Position numbers and translations under genes: made by a program. DNA of 64,000 bases from positions 62,001 through 126,000 of the forward strand of contig JAHAGQ010000002.1 of assembly GCA_018373675.1 (NCBI GenBank), given 5' to 3'. The number at the start of each line of letters is the position of its first letter. Position 1 is the stretch's first letter. Source of the DNA: Collinsella sp. GTDB lineage: Bacteria > Actinomycetota > Coriobacteriia > Coriobacteriales > Coriobacteriaceae. Of this stretch, positions 8,259 through 16,318 are shown in pieces. Below the pieces are notes generated by a model. The model did no database searches. It was not told the DNA's origin and saw only the letters and a list, made by a program, of their open reading frames with translations.

Positions 8259-9067
8259 AGCGTTGCAGCTTTCTCGCTCAAAACCGATACCTGGGATTGC
8301 AGCTCGTCTTGCGTGCGGTCGCCGGGGTCAAATCTCGTGCCGTACAGGAAAAACTCAACGTTGCCCTTGGCACCATGAATGGGTGACACGCACACATCGA
8401 CCGGGAACAGGCCCTTGGCAGCAAAGAGTTCAACCGCCGCCACGAGTGTATCGCGGCGCACGGCGGGATCGGTCACAATGCCGCCCTCGCCCACCAGCGC
8501 CGCCGGAGCCTCAAACTGCGGCTTTACGAGCGTGCAGAATGCACCCGTGGGCTCCAGGCACGCCAGCACCGCATCGATAATGTTCGCGATGCTGGTAAAC
8601 GAGACATCACACACAGCCAAGTCGATGGTGCCGGCATAGCCAAGCTCAGGCAGCTGTGTCACATTCGTGCGCTCGTGGAGCGTCACGCGATCGTCCTGAC
8701 GAAGCGACCAATCGAACTGAGCACGGCCCACGTCGACCGAAACGACCGTGGCGGCACTGCGCTTGAGCAGGCAATCGGTAAAGCCGCCCGTGGAGCAGCC
8801 CACATCGAGGCAAGCAAGGTCCGTCGGATCAATCCCAAACGCATCGAGCGCGCCCTCGAGTTTAAGGCCGCCGCGCCCAACGTACGGAATGCGCCCCTTA
8901 ACGTGCAGCGGCAGGCCCGGCGTCACCTTGAGCCCCGGAGAGGTCAAACGCTCACCGCCGCTCGAGACCAAGCCGGCCATAAGAGTGCGAAGGGCATCCG
9001 CGCGATCGGCGCAGATGCCCTGTGAAATCAGTTCGTCATCAAGACGCACGCGTTTCATGAATGCCAT
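8255..9067 (-). CDS. tlyA: TlyA family rRNA 2'-O-methyltransferase / hemolysin A-like
   Basis: TlyA-type proteins methylate rRNA 2'-O positions and were historically called hemolysins. An N-terminal S4 RNA-binding domain begins KRVRLDDELISQG. An FtsJ-like methyltransferase domain follows, with the SAM site CLDVGCSTGGFTDCLL and the DPAV/VKPQFE region. I place the start at ATG 9067, which overlaps the xseB stop as TGATG. ATG 9058 (MKRVRLDD) is a plausible alternative, and the TTG at 9070 is unlikely. It lies between xseB and nadK in a tightly overlapping operon. Confidence 0.92.
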   Translation of the reverse strand: MAFMKRVRLDDELISQGICADRADALRTLMAGLVSSGGERLTSPGLKVTPGLPLHVKGRIPYVGRGGLKLEGALDAFGIDPTDLACLDVGCSTGGFTDCLLKRSAATVVSVDVGRAQFDWSLRQDDRVTLHERTNVTQLPELGYAGTIDLAVCDVSFTSIANIIDAVLACLEPTGAFCTLVKPQFEAPAALVGEGGIVTDPAVRRDTLVAAVELFAAKGLFPVDVCVSPIHGAKGNVEFFLYGTRFDPGDRTQDELQSQVSVLSEKAATL

Positions 9068-9333
9068 CAACCATTCGTATCCGGGGATGCAGCCTGTCTA
9101 TCTTGGGACTCGCTTGCCGCATCCTCATCGTATTCCTGCTCGAGCTTGTCGGCCTCACGCGGCGTCAGCTCAAACTTGTCGACCATATCGACCGCACGGG
9201 AGCCCAGCTCAATCGCCTCGTCAAACAAATCGAGCGAACGCTCCAAGGACGTATCCTTGGAGCGAACGGTGGCGATGATCTGGTCCAGGCGATCCGAGAT
9301 CTCATCGAAGTTGCGGACGGAACCCCCTGGCAT
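9067..9333 (-). CDS. xseB: Exodeoxyribonuclease VII small subunit
   Basis: XseB is the small helical subunit of exonuclease VII, which degrades single-stranded DNA. The 88-residue protein has the family core (SVRNFDEISDRLDQII, then SLERSLDLFDEAIELG) and an acidic, Gln-rich C-terminal tail beyond it. The large catalytic subunit XseA, usually immediately upstream, is not here and must be elsewhere if present. Start ATG 9333 is 2 bp downstream of the nusB stop codon; the end overlaps tlyA. Confidence 0.9.
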   Translation of the reverse strand: MPGGSVRNFDEISDRLDQIIATVRSKDTSLERSLDLFDEAIELGSRAVDMVDKFELTPREADKLEQEYDEDAASESQDRQAASPDTNG

Positions 9334-9335
9334 GG

Positions 9336-9923
9336 CTACTCCTCGACGGAGTCGGCCTCGACGGCCTCAGCAGCGTCCGCATCCTCGGCAAGCACGCCGG
9401 CAGCAGCCTGAGCAGCAGCGACCTTGGCGGCTGCCTCGGCAGCCTGTGCCTCCTCGCGAGCGCGATCCTCGGCCAGCAGCTCTTGGTACAGGTCCTCGCC
9501 CGGCAGTTCCTCGCTGCGAGCGATCTTGCCCAGCACGCCGTTAACAAACGATGCGGACTGGTCGGTACCATAAGCCTTAGCAATCTCGACCGCCTCGTTG
9601 ATGACGATGGCGTCCGAGACCTCTTCGTCGGTAAGGAAGCGCATCTCGTAGATGGCGATACGCAGCAGGTTGCGGTCAGCACCGGGCATGCGCATAAGAT
9701 CCCAGTTCTTGGCGACGGCTCGCAGGGCACAATCGATGCGATCAATATGCTCGTAGGCACCGCGGCAAAGCTCCAGCGCATAGGGGTCGAGGGGACCCTT
9801 CGAAATCAGGAAATCGCCCTCGAGGACGCGCTCGAGCGGGCTGTCCGTGGCCTCGGCCTGGAACAGCAGCTGCAGCGCCTGACTGCGGGCAAGCGTGCGC
9901 CCGCGATAAACCTTAAGGCTCAA
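9336..9923 (-). CDS. nusB: Transcription antitermination factor NusB
   Basis: NusB binds boxA RNA with ribosomal protein S10 and promotes rRNA antitermination. The 195-residue protein has the all-helical NusB core in residues ~8-145 (RTLARSQALQLLFQAE near the start; FVNGVLGKIAR near its end). An Ala/Glu-rich tail of about 45 residues is additional to the usual ~140. It follows the Asp23-family gene by 3 bp and precedes xseB by 2 bp, the conserved asp23-nusB-xseB arrangement. Confidence 0.95.
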   Translation of the reverse strand: MSLKVYRGRTLARSQALQLLFQAEATDSPLERVLEGDFLISKGPLDPYALELCRGAYEHIDRIDCALRAVAKNWDLMRMPGADRNLLRIAIYEMRFLTDEEVSDAIVINEAVEIAKAYGTDQSASFVNGVLGKIARSEELPGEDLYQELLAEDRAREEAQAAEAAAKVAAAQAAAGVLAEDADAAEAVEADSVEE

Positions 9924-9926
9924 AGG

Positions 9927-10289
9927 TTACTCCTTGGGGAAAACGAGGCCGTCGATGCAAACGTCAACGCGTTCGACCTCGACGCCCACCTGGGCATCGA
10001 TGGCGGCGACCACGGCGGCGCGAACGGCCTCGGCGAGTTTCTTGAACGGATAGCCAAAGAACACCACGACACGCACGGTGAGTGCGAGCTTGTCGCCGAC
10101 GACCTCGGCCTCGACCGCCGGCTCGGAAGCCGGGGCCTTGGACGAGAGCATCATGGAGACAAGGTTGGTGGCAAGGTCTTTGACGCCAACGGAGGCGATG
10201 CCCTCGACATCCGACACGGCGCGCGAGACGATGGCGGTCAGAACATCGGGCGAAATGCCGATGCCGTCAATCTTGATTTCCTGGGGCAT
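9927..10289 (-). CDS. Asp23/Gls24 family envelope stress protein
   Basis: This 120-residue Asp23-family protein carries the family pattern ISPDVLTAIVSRAVSDVEGIASV at the N-terminus and a LTVRVVVFFGYPFKKLAEAVR strand-helix in the middle. Such genes sit just before nusB in many Gram-positive bacteria (yqhY in Bacillus, linked there to lipid metabolism control). It precedes nusB by 3 bp. A second, distinct Asp23-family gene lies at 56.0 kb next to fakA, reproducing the YqhY/YloU pair of Bacillus. Confidence 0.9.
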   Translation of the reverse strand: MPQEIKIDGIGISPDVLTAIVSRAVSDVEGIASVGVKDLATNLVSMMLSSKAPASEPAVEAEVVGDKLALTVRVVVFFGYPFKKLAEAVRAAVVAAIDAQVGVEVERVDVCIDGLVFPKE

Positions 10290-10313
10290 GAGTCCTCCTA
10301 GAAGATTTGGTTG

Positions 10314-10877
10314 CTAGACGCGGGAGACGAACTTGCCGTCGCGGGTGTCAACCTTGATGACCTCGCCCTCGTTGAGGTACATGGGGACCTGGATGACAGC
10401 GCCGGTGTCGATCGTGGCCGGCTTAGTGGAACCCTGGACGGTGTCGCCCTTAAAGCCCGGGTCGGTCTGGACGATGGTGGTCTCGATGAACATCGGCGGA
10501 GTCACGCCCATGAGCTCATCGTCGGCGAAGAGCAGCTGGCATATGTCGTTCTCGCGCAGCCACTTGGAGTTCTCGCCCACCATGTCCTCGGGAACGGGAA
10601 CCTGCTCATAGGACTCGTTGTCCATGAAGATGTAGTCGGTGCCATCGTTGTAGAGGTACTGGAACTCACGGGTGGTGAGCATGACGCTCTCGAACTTGGT
10701 GCCGGCGTTGCAGGTGTTCTCGACGACGCGGCCGCTCTTGATGTCGCGGGTCTTGTAGCGCACAAAAGCGCCACCCTTGCCCGGCTTGACATGCTGGAAC
10801 TCGACGATGGTGTAGACCTTGTCCTTAATGCGGAGACCGAGGCCGTTCTTGAAGTCGGCGGTAGAAATGGTAGGCAT
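10314..10877 (-). CDS. efp: Elongation factor P
   Basis: EF-P rescues ribosomes stalled on polyproline. At 187 residues it is standard length, with the three-domain KOW/OB layout. The tip of domain I reads KPGKGGAFVR, with Lys34 in the position that is modified in many bacteria. The start at ATG 10877 (MPTISTADFKNG) matches the family and has an AAAGG site; the in-frame extension to 10910 does not. It lies between pepP and the asp23-nusB group, as in actinobacteria. A terminator separates it from pepP, so it probably has its own promoter. Confidence 0.97.
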   Translation of the reverse strand: MPTISTADFKNGLGLRIKDKVYTIVEFQHVKPGKGGAFVRYKTRDIKSGRVVENTCNAGTKFESVMLTTREFQYLYNDGTDYIFMDNESYEQVPVPEDMVGENSKWLRENDICQLLFADDELMGVTPPMFIETTIVQTDPGFKGDTVQGSTKPATIDTGAVIQVPMYLNEGEVIKVDTRDGKFVSRV

Positions 10878-10970
10878 AGCGACCTTTCTTGTTATGGGCA
10901 GAACGCACAAGCGTCCAAATTACATACGACCGAAATTATACACTTGCAGACGGCGCCTGCAGCGAGCGCA

Positions 10971-11014
10971 TAAAAAGAGAACGCGGGGCGTCCGAATTGC
11001 TCCGGACGCCCCGC
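10971..11014 (-). terminator. Rho-independent terminator after pepP
   Basis: A 12-bp perfect stem (10983-10994 with 11003-11014, core GGGGCGTCCG) has a 8-nt loop. On the minus strand it is followed by a TCTCTTTTTA tract. It ends pepP transcription just before efp. Confidence 0.8.
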
Positions 11015-11036
11015 CCCAAAAATCTATCGAAATGGG

Positions 11037-12167
11037 CTAGCAATCGATGACGTGCAGGTCGTGCGGGGTCTTGGTGAAGGGCTCATATCCGTTCTCGGTG
11101 ACGACGCCGTAGTCCTCCAGGCGCACGCCGCCCACACCGGGCAGGTAGACGCCGGGCTCCATGGTGACAACCGAGCCGACCTCGATGATGTTCTTGCTGC
11201 GGTTAAAGTTGGGCAGCTCGTGGATGTCGATACCAACGCCGTGGCCCAGGCCATGGTTATAGTAATCGCCATAACCGGCATCGCCGATGATCTTCTTGGA
11301 AAGCTTGAAAATGTCGTTGCCCTCGACGCCCGGATGGATGGCGGCGACGCACTCCTCGTGCGTACGGCGCACGAGCGCGTACAGGTCGAGCTGTTCCTGG
11401 GTAGGCTCGCCCATCACGACAGTGCGCGTCATGTCGGAACGATAATCGCAGTAGCCCGCGCCGTAATCCATGAGGACGAAATCGCCCTTCTCGATCACGC
11501 GATCGCTCGGCACGGCATGCGGGTTGGCGGTGTTGGGACCGCTCGCCACGATGGAGCCGAAGGCAAGGCTGTCGGCGCCGTTGGCGAACATAAAGTTCTC
11601 GAGCTCGTTGCGAACCTGCTTCTCGGTCATACCGGGCTTAATAAAGCCGAGCATATGCTGGAAAGCGGCATCGGTGATCGACTGCGCATGGCGCATAAGC
11701 TCAATCTCCTCGGCATCCTTGATGGCGCGCATCTTGCGGATGTCGTCGTGCATCAGCGGTAGGATGCAGGCGACGGAACGGTCCTCCAGGCCGCGCTGAA
11801 TACCCTGGTAGAAGTTAATCTGCATATCGTCCTCGACAGCACAGACACGGCACTTGTTAGCCGCAATCTTGCCGGCGACCCAGCCGGGGATGGTACCCTC
11901 GTCCATGTCGTAAACCCAGGGGCTGCCGGCGGGCGTGTTCTCCTCAAAGCTGTTGAGGTAGCGCGAGTCGGTATGGAACAGGCACTGGTCGGCCGTAATA
12001 AACGCCGCGTGCGGGAATTCAAAGGTGTAATCGAAAACGCCCTTCACGCCCGTAAGCCAACGAAGGTTGGCCTCGTCGCGCACCACGATGGCGTCGTAGC
12101 CACGCTCGGCCATCAGGGCACGGACACGCTCGATACGACCGGCAGGACCGGCAGCAAACTCAGACAT
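11037..12167 (-). CDS. pepP: Xaa-Pro aminopeptidase (M24 family)
   Basis: This cytoplasmic metallopeptidase removes an N-terminal residue before proline. The 376 residues comprise a creatinase-type N-terminal domain (1-135) and a pita-bread M24 catalytic domain. All five metal ligands are visible: Asp in LMDYGAG, Asp in RSDMTRT, His in HGLGHGVGIDIHE, Glu in TMEPGVY and Glu in VRLEDYG. AAAGGA precedes ATG 12167. The pepQ/pepP-efp neighbourhood is conserved in actinobacteria next to the aro genes. Confidence 0.95.
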   Translation of the reverse strand: MSEFAAGPAGRIERVRALMAERGYDAIVVRDEANLRWLTGVKGVFDYTFEFPHAAFITADQCLFHTDSRYLNSFEENTPAGSPWVYDMDEGTIPGWVAGKIAANKCRVCAVEDDMQINFYQGIQRGLEDRSVACILPLMHDDIRKMRAIKDAEEIELMRHAQSITDAAFQHMLGFIKPGMTEKQVRNELENFMFANGADSLAFGSIVASGPNTANPHAVPSDRVIEKGDFVLMDYGAGYCDYRSDMTRTVVMGEPTQEQLDLYALVRRTHEECVAAIHPGVEGNDIFKLSKKIIGDAGYGDYYNHGLGHGVGIDIHELPNFNRSKNIIEVGSVVTMEPGVYLPGVGGVRLEDYGVVTENGYEPFTKTPHDLHVIDC

Positions 12168-12199
12168 GCAGATTCCTTTCTTGTTGTCTCTATAAAGAC

Positions 12200-12262
12200 G
12201 GGACGGGTCTCAACCGAACGACGGAATCGCATGCGATCCGCAACCGATTGGAAACCCGCCCC
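12200..12262. other. Structured leader between aroB-like gene and pepP
   Basis: Outer imperfect arms (12200-12216 and 12245-12262; GGGACGGGTCTCAACCG against GGGGCGGGTTTCCAATCG) enclose a 12-bp perfect palindrome ATCGCATGCGAT (12226-12237). The whole gap folds as one long stem on the minus strand, ending about 30 bp before the pepP start. It may terminate the aro transcript or act as a leader; no long U-tract is present. Confidence 0.45.
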
Positions 12263-12299
12263 TCAACATGATACGAAAGACGATGGATGTCAATAAAAC

Positions 12300-13409
12300 T
12301 TAGAGAAGTTCTTTGCGAGAAGCCAAGTAGGCGTGAGCATGGCGCTCAAGAACCTCGTCCTCAACGCACGTTAGACGAATAGCGCCGAGTGCCGCGGGCA
12401 GCGGCAACATACTGCGGTTCGAGCGGACAAACTGCTGCCTGCGGAACTCCTCGATATATGCGGCAGGCTCCAGATCGAAGGCAAGTTCCTCGATGCCAAA
12501 GTCCTCCAGGCAGTCATCGACCTCAAAGACGTAATCGATATCAAAGTCGCAGGCATCATGTGCTAGGCGCGCCTCAAAGCGCATGCCCTCGGATAACAGC
12601 TGATAGGCAGGGACCTGCGAGGCGGCATCGCCCAAGCAGGCGCGCAGGGTACGCTCCCCCGTCTTGCCAAAATCGAGCGCATGGCGAGCGCTCGGGTTCG
12701 TGGCCATCAGTACGTCCTTACGGGCAGTCTGAGACCATTGAACGGCATTGACGAGCGCGACCTCCTCGCCCGCGAGAATCTCGGGGACGGTCTCAGTAAA
12801 CTGATTCCAGCGGGACTTACTGCTCGAAAGCATGGTGCCAACAAGCACCACAAAGCCGAGCTTGAGGTCCTCGGGGTCCGCCTCACGAACAAGGTCGAGG
12901 TCACACACGACCAAGCCCGGTTCGGGACGGAACGCGATAGCGGGAAGCGCATTGGCCGACGAGGCGACGAGCGGCTTCATGGTCGTCGCGACCGTGAGCA
13001 TGGCGTCAAAGGTCGTCGGCAACAGCGCGCACTCGGTTCGGCCGCACCACTGGTTGGCGCACCAGCTAACAACCGAGCAGGTTGCGGCATCGCCAACGGC
13101 GACAACCAGATCGTCGCAGGTAACGCCGTTGGCAGACAGGGCGCCAAAGATAGCATCAGCATCGGCCAGCGTGGCACCAGCAGGCGAAACCTCAAGGACA
13201 AGCAGCGACACGGCAAAACCGGCGTCGACCAGCGCATGCTCGACGACTTCACCAAAACGCTCAGATGTGGCGGTGTTCCAAACGACCATCGCGCGCTTAG
13301 GCTTGCCCACGGCCGAGGCAAACATACGCGACAGTTCATCGAACGCGCCCAATCCGACGCGGACATCGACGCTGCGGTTTTGGAAATTGATCAGTTGACG
13401 GCGAATCAT
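12300..13409 (-). CDS. Degenerate 3-dehydroquinate synthase homologue at the aroB locus
   Basis: The 369-residue protein aligns with AroB along most of its length (DDLVVAVGDAAT, CALLPTTFDAML, RPEPGLVVCDLDLV, ALDFGKTGERTLRA). The catalytic landmarks are gone. The NAD-binding GGGVVGD is VGDAATC (105-111). The GLAEVIK segment with the metal-ligand Glu is LGFVVLV (184-190). GHTFGHAIE is GKTGERTLR, so the ligand His is Lys249. The second ligand His of HGEAV is also absent. Start ATG 13409 overlaps the aroK stop as ATGA; the extension to 13442 is rejected. Position next to aroK matches actinobacterial aroB, so this is probably aroB itself decayed or repurposed. It is not a pseudogene by frame: the reading frame is full length. 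Confidence 0.85.
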   Translation of the reverse strand: MIRRQLINFQNRSVDVRVGLGAFDELSRMFASAVGKPKRAMVVWNTATSERFGEVVEHALVDAGFAVSLLVLEVSPAGATLADADAIFGALSANGVTCDDLVVAVGDAATCSVVSWCANQWCGRTECALLPTTFDAMLTVATTMKPLVASSANALPAIAFRPEPGLVVCDLDLVREADPEDLKLGFVVLVGTMLSSSKSRWNQFTETVPEILAGEEVALVNAVQWSQTARKDVLMATNPSARHALDFGKTGERTLRACLGDAASQVPAYQLLSEGMRFEARLAHDACDFDIDYVFEVDDCLEDFGIEELAFDLEPAAYIEEFRRQQFVRSNRSMLPLPAALGAIRLTCVEDEVLERHAHAYLASRKELL

Positions 13410-13939
13410 AGCAGCCCACGCTCCAAAAGCATCTCGGCACAAAGGTAGGAAACGTCCTCGAAGGACTTGTTGCGAATATCAAGGGTAAGGTCGGCGGCCT
13501 GGCGATACAGCGGACGGCGATGCTCAAACAGGCGCGCGGCATGCTCGGGAGAGCGAAAATCGGGGCGCGTGTCGGACCGACGAATCTGGCGAATCGAATC
13601 CTCGAAGTCACCCTCGAGGTACACGCACGTACCCATTTCGTGCATCAGCTCAATATTCACCGGCGTCTCGACAATGCCGCCCCCGCACGAAACCAACAGG
13701 CTGCGCTCACTTTGGAGCGAACGGAGCGCCGAGGTCTCGAGCTCGCGAAAACGATCCTCGCCCTCGGTCTGAAAAATCTCGGTTACCGACTTGCCGCAAC
13801 GGCGCACGACCAGACGGTCGGTATCGATAAAACGCCGCTTGAACATAGTGCCGACGTTGCGCGCGAGCGTCGATTTGCCCGCGCCCAAAAAGCCGATAAA
13901 GAAGATATGGTCGCAGCCGTGTTTGGTGTGCTGGGACAT
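13406..13939 (-). CDS. aroK: Shikimate kinase
   Basis: Shikimate kinase makes shikimate 3-phosphate. The 177-residue protein keeps the expected residues: P-loop GFLGAGKST (16-24), the DTDR shikimate/Mg site, an Arg in EDRFRELE, and the GGG shikimate loop in VSCGGGIVE. It therefore looks active, unlike the AroB-like product that overlaps its 3' end by 4 bp. It lies 8 bp after the HAD phosphatase gene. The aroE, aroC and aroQ genes that often share this locus are absent. Confidence 0.92.
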   Translation of the reverse strand: MSQHTKHGCDHIFFIGFLGAGKSTLARNVGTMFKRRFIDTDRLVVRRCGKSVTEIFQTEGEDRFRELETSALRSLQSERSLLVSCGGGIVETPVNIELMHEMGTCVYLEGDFEDSIRQIRRSDTRPDFRSPEHAARLFEHRRPLYRQAADLTLDIRNKSFEDVSYLCAEMLLERGLL

Positions 13940-13947
13940 AGCGAGAC

Positions 13948-14445
13948 CTATTCCTCGCAGGGAAGGTCGCGAAGGGCCCGGCGCTCAAAGATACGGAAGA
14001 TCTGCGTATACCACAGGTCCTGCGTCGCCTGCGGCTTTACCAGGATGGTATCGACGCCGGCGAAGTTGCCGCTCCACACGTCCGTGTAGAGCTGATCACC
14101 GATCAGCACCGCCTCGTCGGCCGTGGCGCCGAGGCGCTTAAGACCCGCCTTGAGGGCAAACGGCGCCGGCTTCATGGCGTGGCTGATGGCCTCGAGTCCC
14201 AGCTCGCGTGCAGAGCTCATGACCTGGTCGCGATGCCAGTTGTTGGACACCATGCACAGCTTAAAGCCTTTGGCGCGGGCGGCATCGAGCCAAGCGGAAA
14301 CCGCGGCGGGAACCTCCTCGGTGTCGCGCGGCACCAAGGTGTTATCGCGATCGAGCAGAATGGCGCGTTTGCCGTCGGCCCACAGGGTATTAAGGTCGAT
14401 GCGATCGACCGAGGCAACGTAACGTTTGGGGCTAAAAATCCTCAT
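13948..14445 (-). CDS. YqeG family HAD IIIA-type phosphatase
   Basis: This small HAD phosphatase has 165 residues. Motif I is LLDRDNTLVPRD with both nucleophile-region Asps, motif II is CMVSNN, the conserved Lys is in HAMKPAP, and motif III is VLIGDQLYTDVWSGN. The family includes Bacillus YqeG; its substrate is not certain. Start ATG 14445 lies one base after the mltG stop, and a GGAAT site sits in the mltG end. A longer in-frame extension to 14670 has no family similarity and overlaps mltG, so it is rejected. Confidence 0.88.
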   Translation of the reverse strand: MRIFSPKRYVASVDRIDLNTLWADGKRAILLDRDNTLVPRDTEEVPAAVSAWLDAARAKGFKLCMVSNNWHRDQVMSSARELGLEAISHAMKPAPFALKAGLKRLGATADEAVLIGDQLYTDVWSGNFAGVDTILVKPQATQDLWYTQIFRIFERRALRDLPCEE

Positions 14446-14446
14446 G

Positions 14447-15880
14447 CTAATTCCAAGACTGTTGATGCTCTTCGTAGGTTTGCGAGAAGTACTCCTCGTC
14501 CTGCGTAATGTAGAAATACAGGTCATCGGAGTCGGTCGGCTCAAGCGTGGCCTTGAGTGCCTCGAGCGACGGAGAGCAGATGGGCGTGGGCGGCAGACCC
14601 TCATGCTTATAGGTGTTATACGGACTATCGCTCTGCAGGTCGTCGGCGGTAACCTCGCCACCGGTGACATACATCATAGTCGCATCGCTATTGAGATAGC
14701 GCAGACCGTCGAGCTTGCCGGCAAGGCGGTTGTAGAACACCGATGCCACATGCGCGCGCTGATCGGCATTGAGACCCTCGCGCTCGACGATGGAGGCAAG
14801 GTTGACGATGTCGTAGTCGGACATCTCCACACCGTAGCGCTCCTTGATCTTGGCTTCGCAGCTCGCAAAGTCAAGCGACTTGTACTCGGTCTTAAACTGA
14901 TCGAGCATAGCGCGAACCACGTCATCGGCCGTCGGCGAATCACCCAACGAATAGGTCTTGGGGAACAAGAAGCCCTCGAGCGAATCGTTGGCGGCGCCCT
15001 TAAGGAAGCTATAGTCGTCCACGTAGTTGGAGGCCTTGGCCTGGTTGAGGAAGTCTTCCTTAGAGATGCTGTCGTAAGCCTGGGCCACACGGTCGGCGAC
15101 TTGATCGACCGTTAGGCCCTCAGGGATAGTCAGCGCATTGCAGCCCGCGTTGGGGCCTTCCATGAGCTGCTGAACAACCTTGGTCGCATCCATGAGTGTG
15201 GTGAACGAATAAGTACCAGGCTTGAGCGACATATCGGCGTTGAGCTTTTTCACCGCCGCATAATAATCCTTGGGATTTTCGACGATATGGTTCTCGGAGA
15301 GAATCGAGGCGATAGTATCGCCCGAGGCACCGTCGGGAATCGTGATAGTAACTTGCTGGCCAGCAGCGACTTTCGCATCCTCACCGCCAAAGAAGCCCTT
15401 GACGGCTGGCACGACAAAGAAAACGATCGCTACAAGCGCAAGCACGGCGACGACGCCACCGATAATCATAGGCACCGGGGAGCTTTTCTTTTGTGTACCA
15501 CGGCGGACGTGCGTGTTATAGCTCGAGCGCGTAGCCGGAGCAACGCCGTGGGAACCGAGAGCGTGATGCGAATGCGACTGGGGGGCCTGCACTCGCTGGG
15601 TAGATGCCTGCTGCTTAAAGCGGGTACCGCCTGCAGGCTGGGCCGAACGAGCAGTGGGCTGCTGAACCGCGTGAGAAGCCGAATGCTGAACCGAACGAGC
15701 AGAAGGCTGCTGACCCGTCCGTTGAACAGGTTGGGCCGAACGAGAGAAGGACTGCGCCGGGCGCGCGGCAGGCTGAGCTGCGCGCTGCGTCGGCTGTGCC
15801 GGACGCTGGCCAGGCTGGGCAGGGCGCGACGCCGGCTGCTGTGTACGATTCGGCTGGCGCGGATCGGAAGCACTAGGCAT
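14447..15880 (-). CDS. mltG: Endolytic murein transglycosylase MltG
   Basis: MltG cuts nascent glycan strands at the membrane and limits peptidoglycan chain length. The 477-residue protein has three parts. A low-complexity cytoplasmic head (1-~130) is rich in Gln, Ala, Pro, Arg and Ser, with recurrent AQP units. One membrane helix follows (VPMIIGGVVAVLALVAIVFF). The extracellular YceG domain contains LASIVEREG with the catalytic Glu, VFYNRL and LPPTPICSPS. ATG 15880 is preceded by GAGGAGG and overlaps yqgF by 8 bp. The head is much longer than in E. coli MltG. Confidence 0.94.
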   Translation of the reverse strand: MPSASDPRQPNRTQQPASRPAQPGQRPAQPTQRAAQPAARPAQSFSRSAQPVQRTGQQPSARSVQHSASHAVQQPTARSAQPAGGTRFKQQASTQRVQAPQSHSHHALGSHGVAPATRSSYNTHVRRGTQKKSSPVPMIIGGVVAVLALVAIVFFVVPAVKGFFGGEDAKVAAGQQVTITIPDGASGDTIASILSENHIVENPKDYYAAVKKLNADMSLKPGTYSFTTLMDATKVVQQLMEGPNAGCNALTIPEGLTVDQVADRVAQAYDSISKEDFLNQAKASNYVDDYSFLKGAANDSLEGFLFPKTYSLGDSPTADDVVRAMLDQFKTEYKSLDFASCEAKIKERYGVEMSDYDIVNLASIVEREGLNADQRAHVASVFYNRLAGKLDGLRYLNSDATMMYVTGGEVTADDLQSDSPYNTYKHEGLPPTPICSPSLEALKATLEPTDSDDLYFYITQDEEYFSQTYEEHQQSWN

Positions 15881-16301
15881 GCGAAACCTCCTCGTTTTTA
15901 CGATCGAGCCACGTCTGCAAAAACAGGCTGGCGGCAATCATGTCGATCTTGCCCCTCATCTGCTTTTCGTTGAGTCCCTGCTCGCGCAGGATACGCTTGG
16001 CCTCTTGCGAGGACAGACGCTCGTCCTCAAACTCCAACGGAAGATCGAGCTCGTCGGCAATCTTTTGCGCCACAGCGGCAACGCGCACGGCCTGAGGGCC
16101 GGGCTCACCGGCCATGGTCAGGGGACGTCCGCTTACCAGGATGTCGGGCTCATAGTCCTCAACCAGGTAGCGGAACGTCTTGGCCATACCGGTGACCTCG
16201 GCAGCCGGAAGCACCTTGACAGGCATCGCCATCTTGCCATCACGGCTCGAGACGGCGATGCCAATCCTGGTCTCCCCTATGTCCAGCGCGAGCGCAACCA
16301 C
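15873..16301 (-). CDS. yqgF: Holliday junction resolvase-like / pre-16S rRNA nuclease YqgF
   Basis: YqgF (RuvX) is an RNase H-fold nuclease implicated in 16S rRNA 5'-end maturation. The 142-residue protein has the first acidic residue in ALDIGETRIGIAVS, the second in FEDERLSSQEA and a C-terminal acidic residue in GKIDMIAA. It lies between alaS and mltG, the conserved actinobacterial and firmicute order, and overlaps mltG. Confidence 0.94.
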   Translation of the reverse strand: MVALALDIGETRIGIAVSSRDGKMAMPVKVLPAAEVTGMAKTFRYLVEDYEPDILVSGRPLTMAGEPGPQAVRVAAVAQKIADELDLPLEFEDERLSSQEAKRILREQGLNEKQMRGKIDMIAASLFLQTWLDRKNEEVSHA

Positions 16302-16318
16302 AGCGACTTCTTAGATTC

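Noticed and set aside
13410..13442. Upstream extension of the AroB-like protein
   Set aside because: ATG 13409 overlaps the aroK stop as ATGA and matches the AroB N-terminus; the extension adds unrelated residues.
14446..14670. A 75-codon N-terminal extension of the YqeG phosphatase
   Set aside because: It lies wholly within mltG, is Arg/Ser/Thr-rich shadow sequence, and the family N-terminus begins at 14445.
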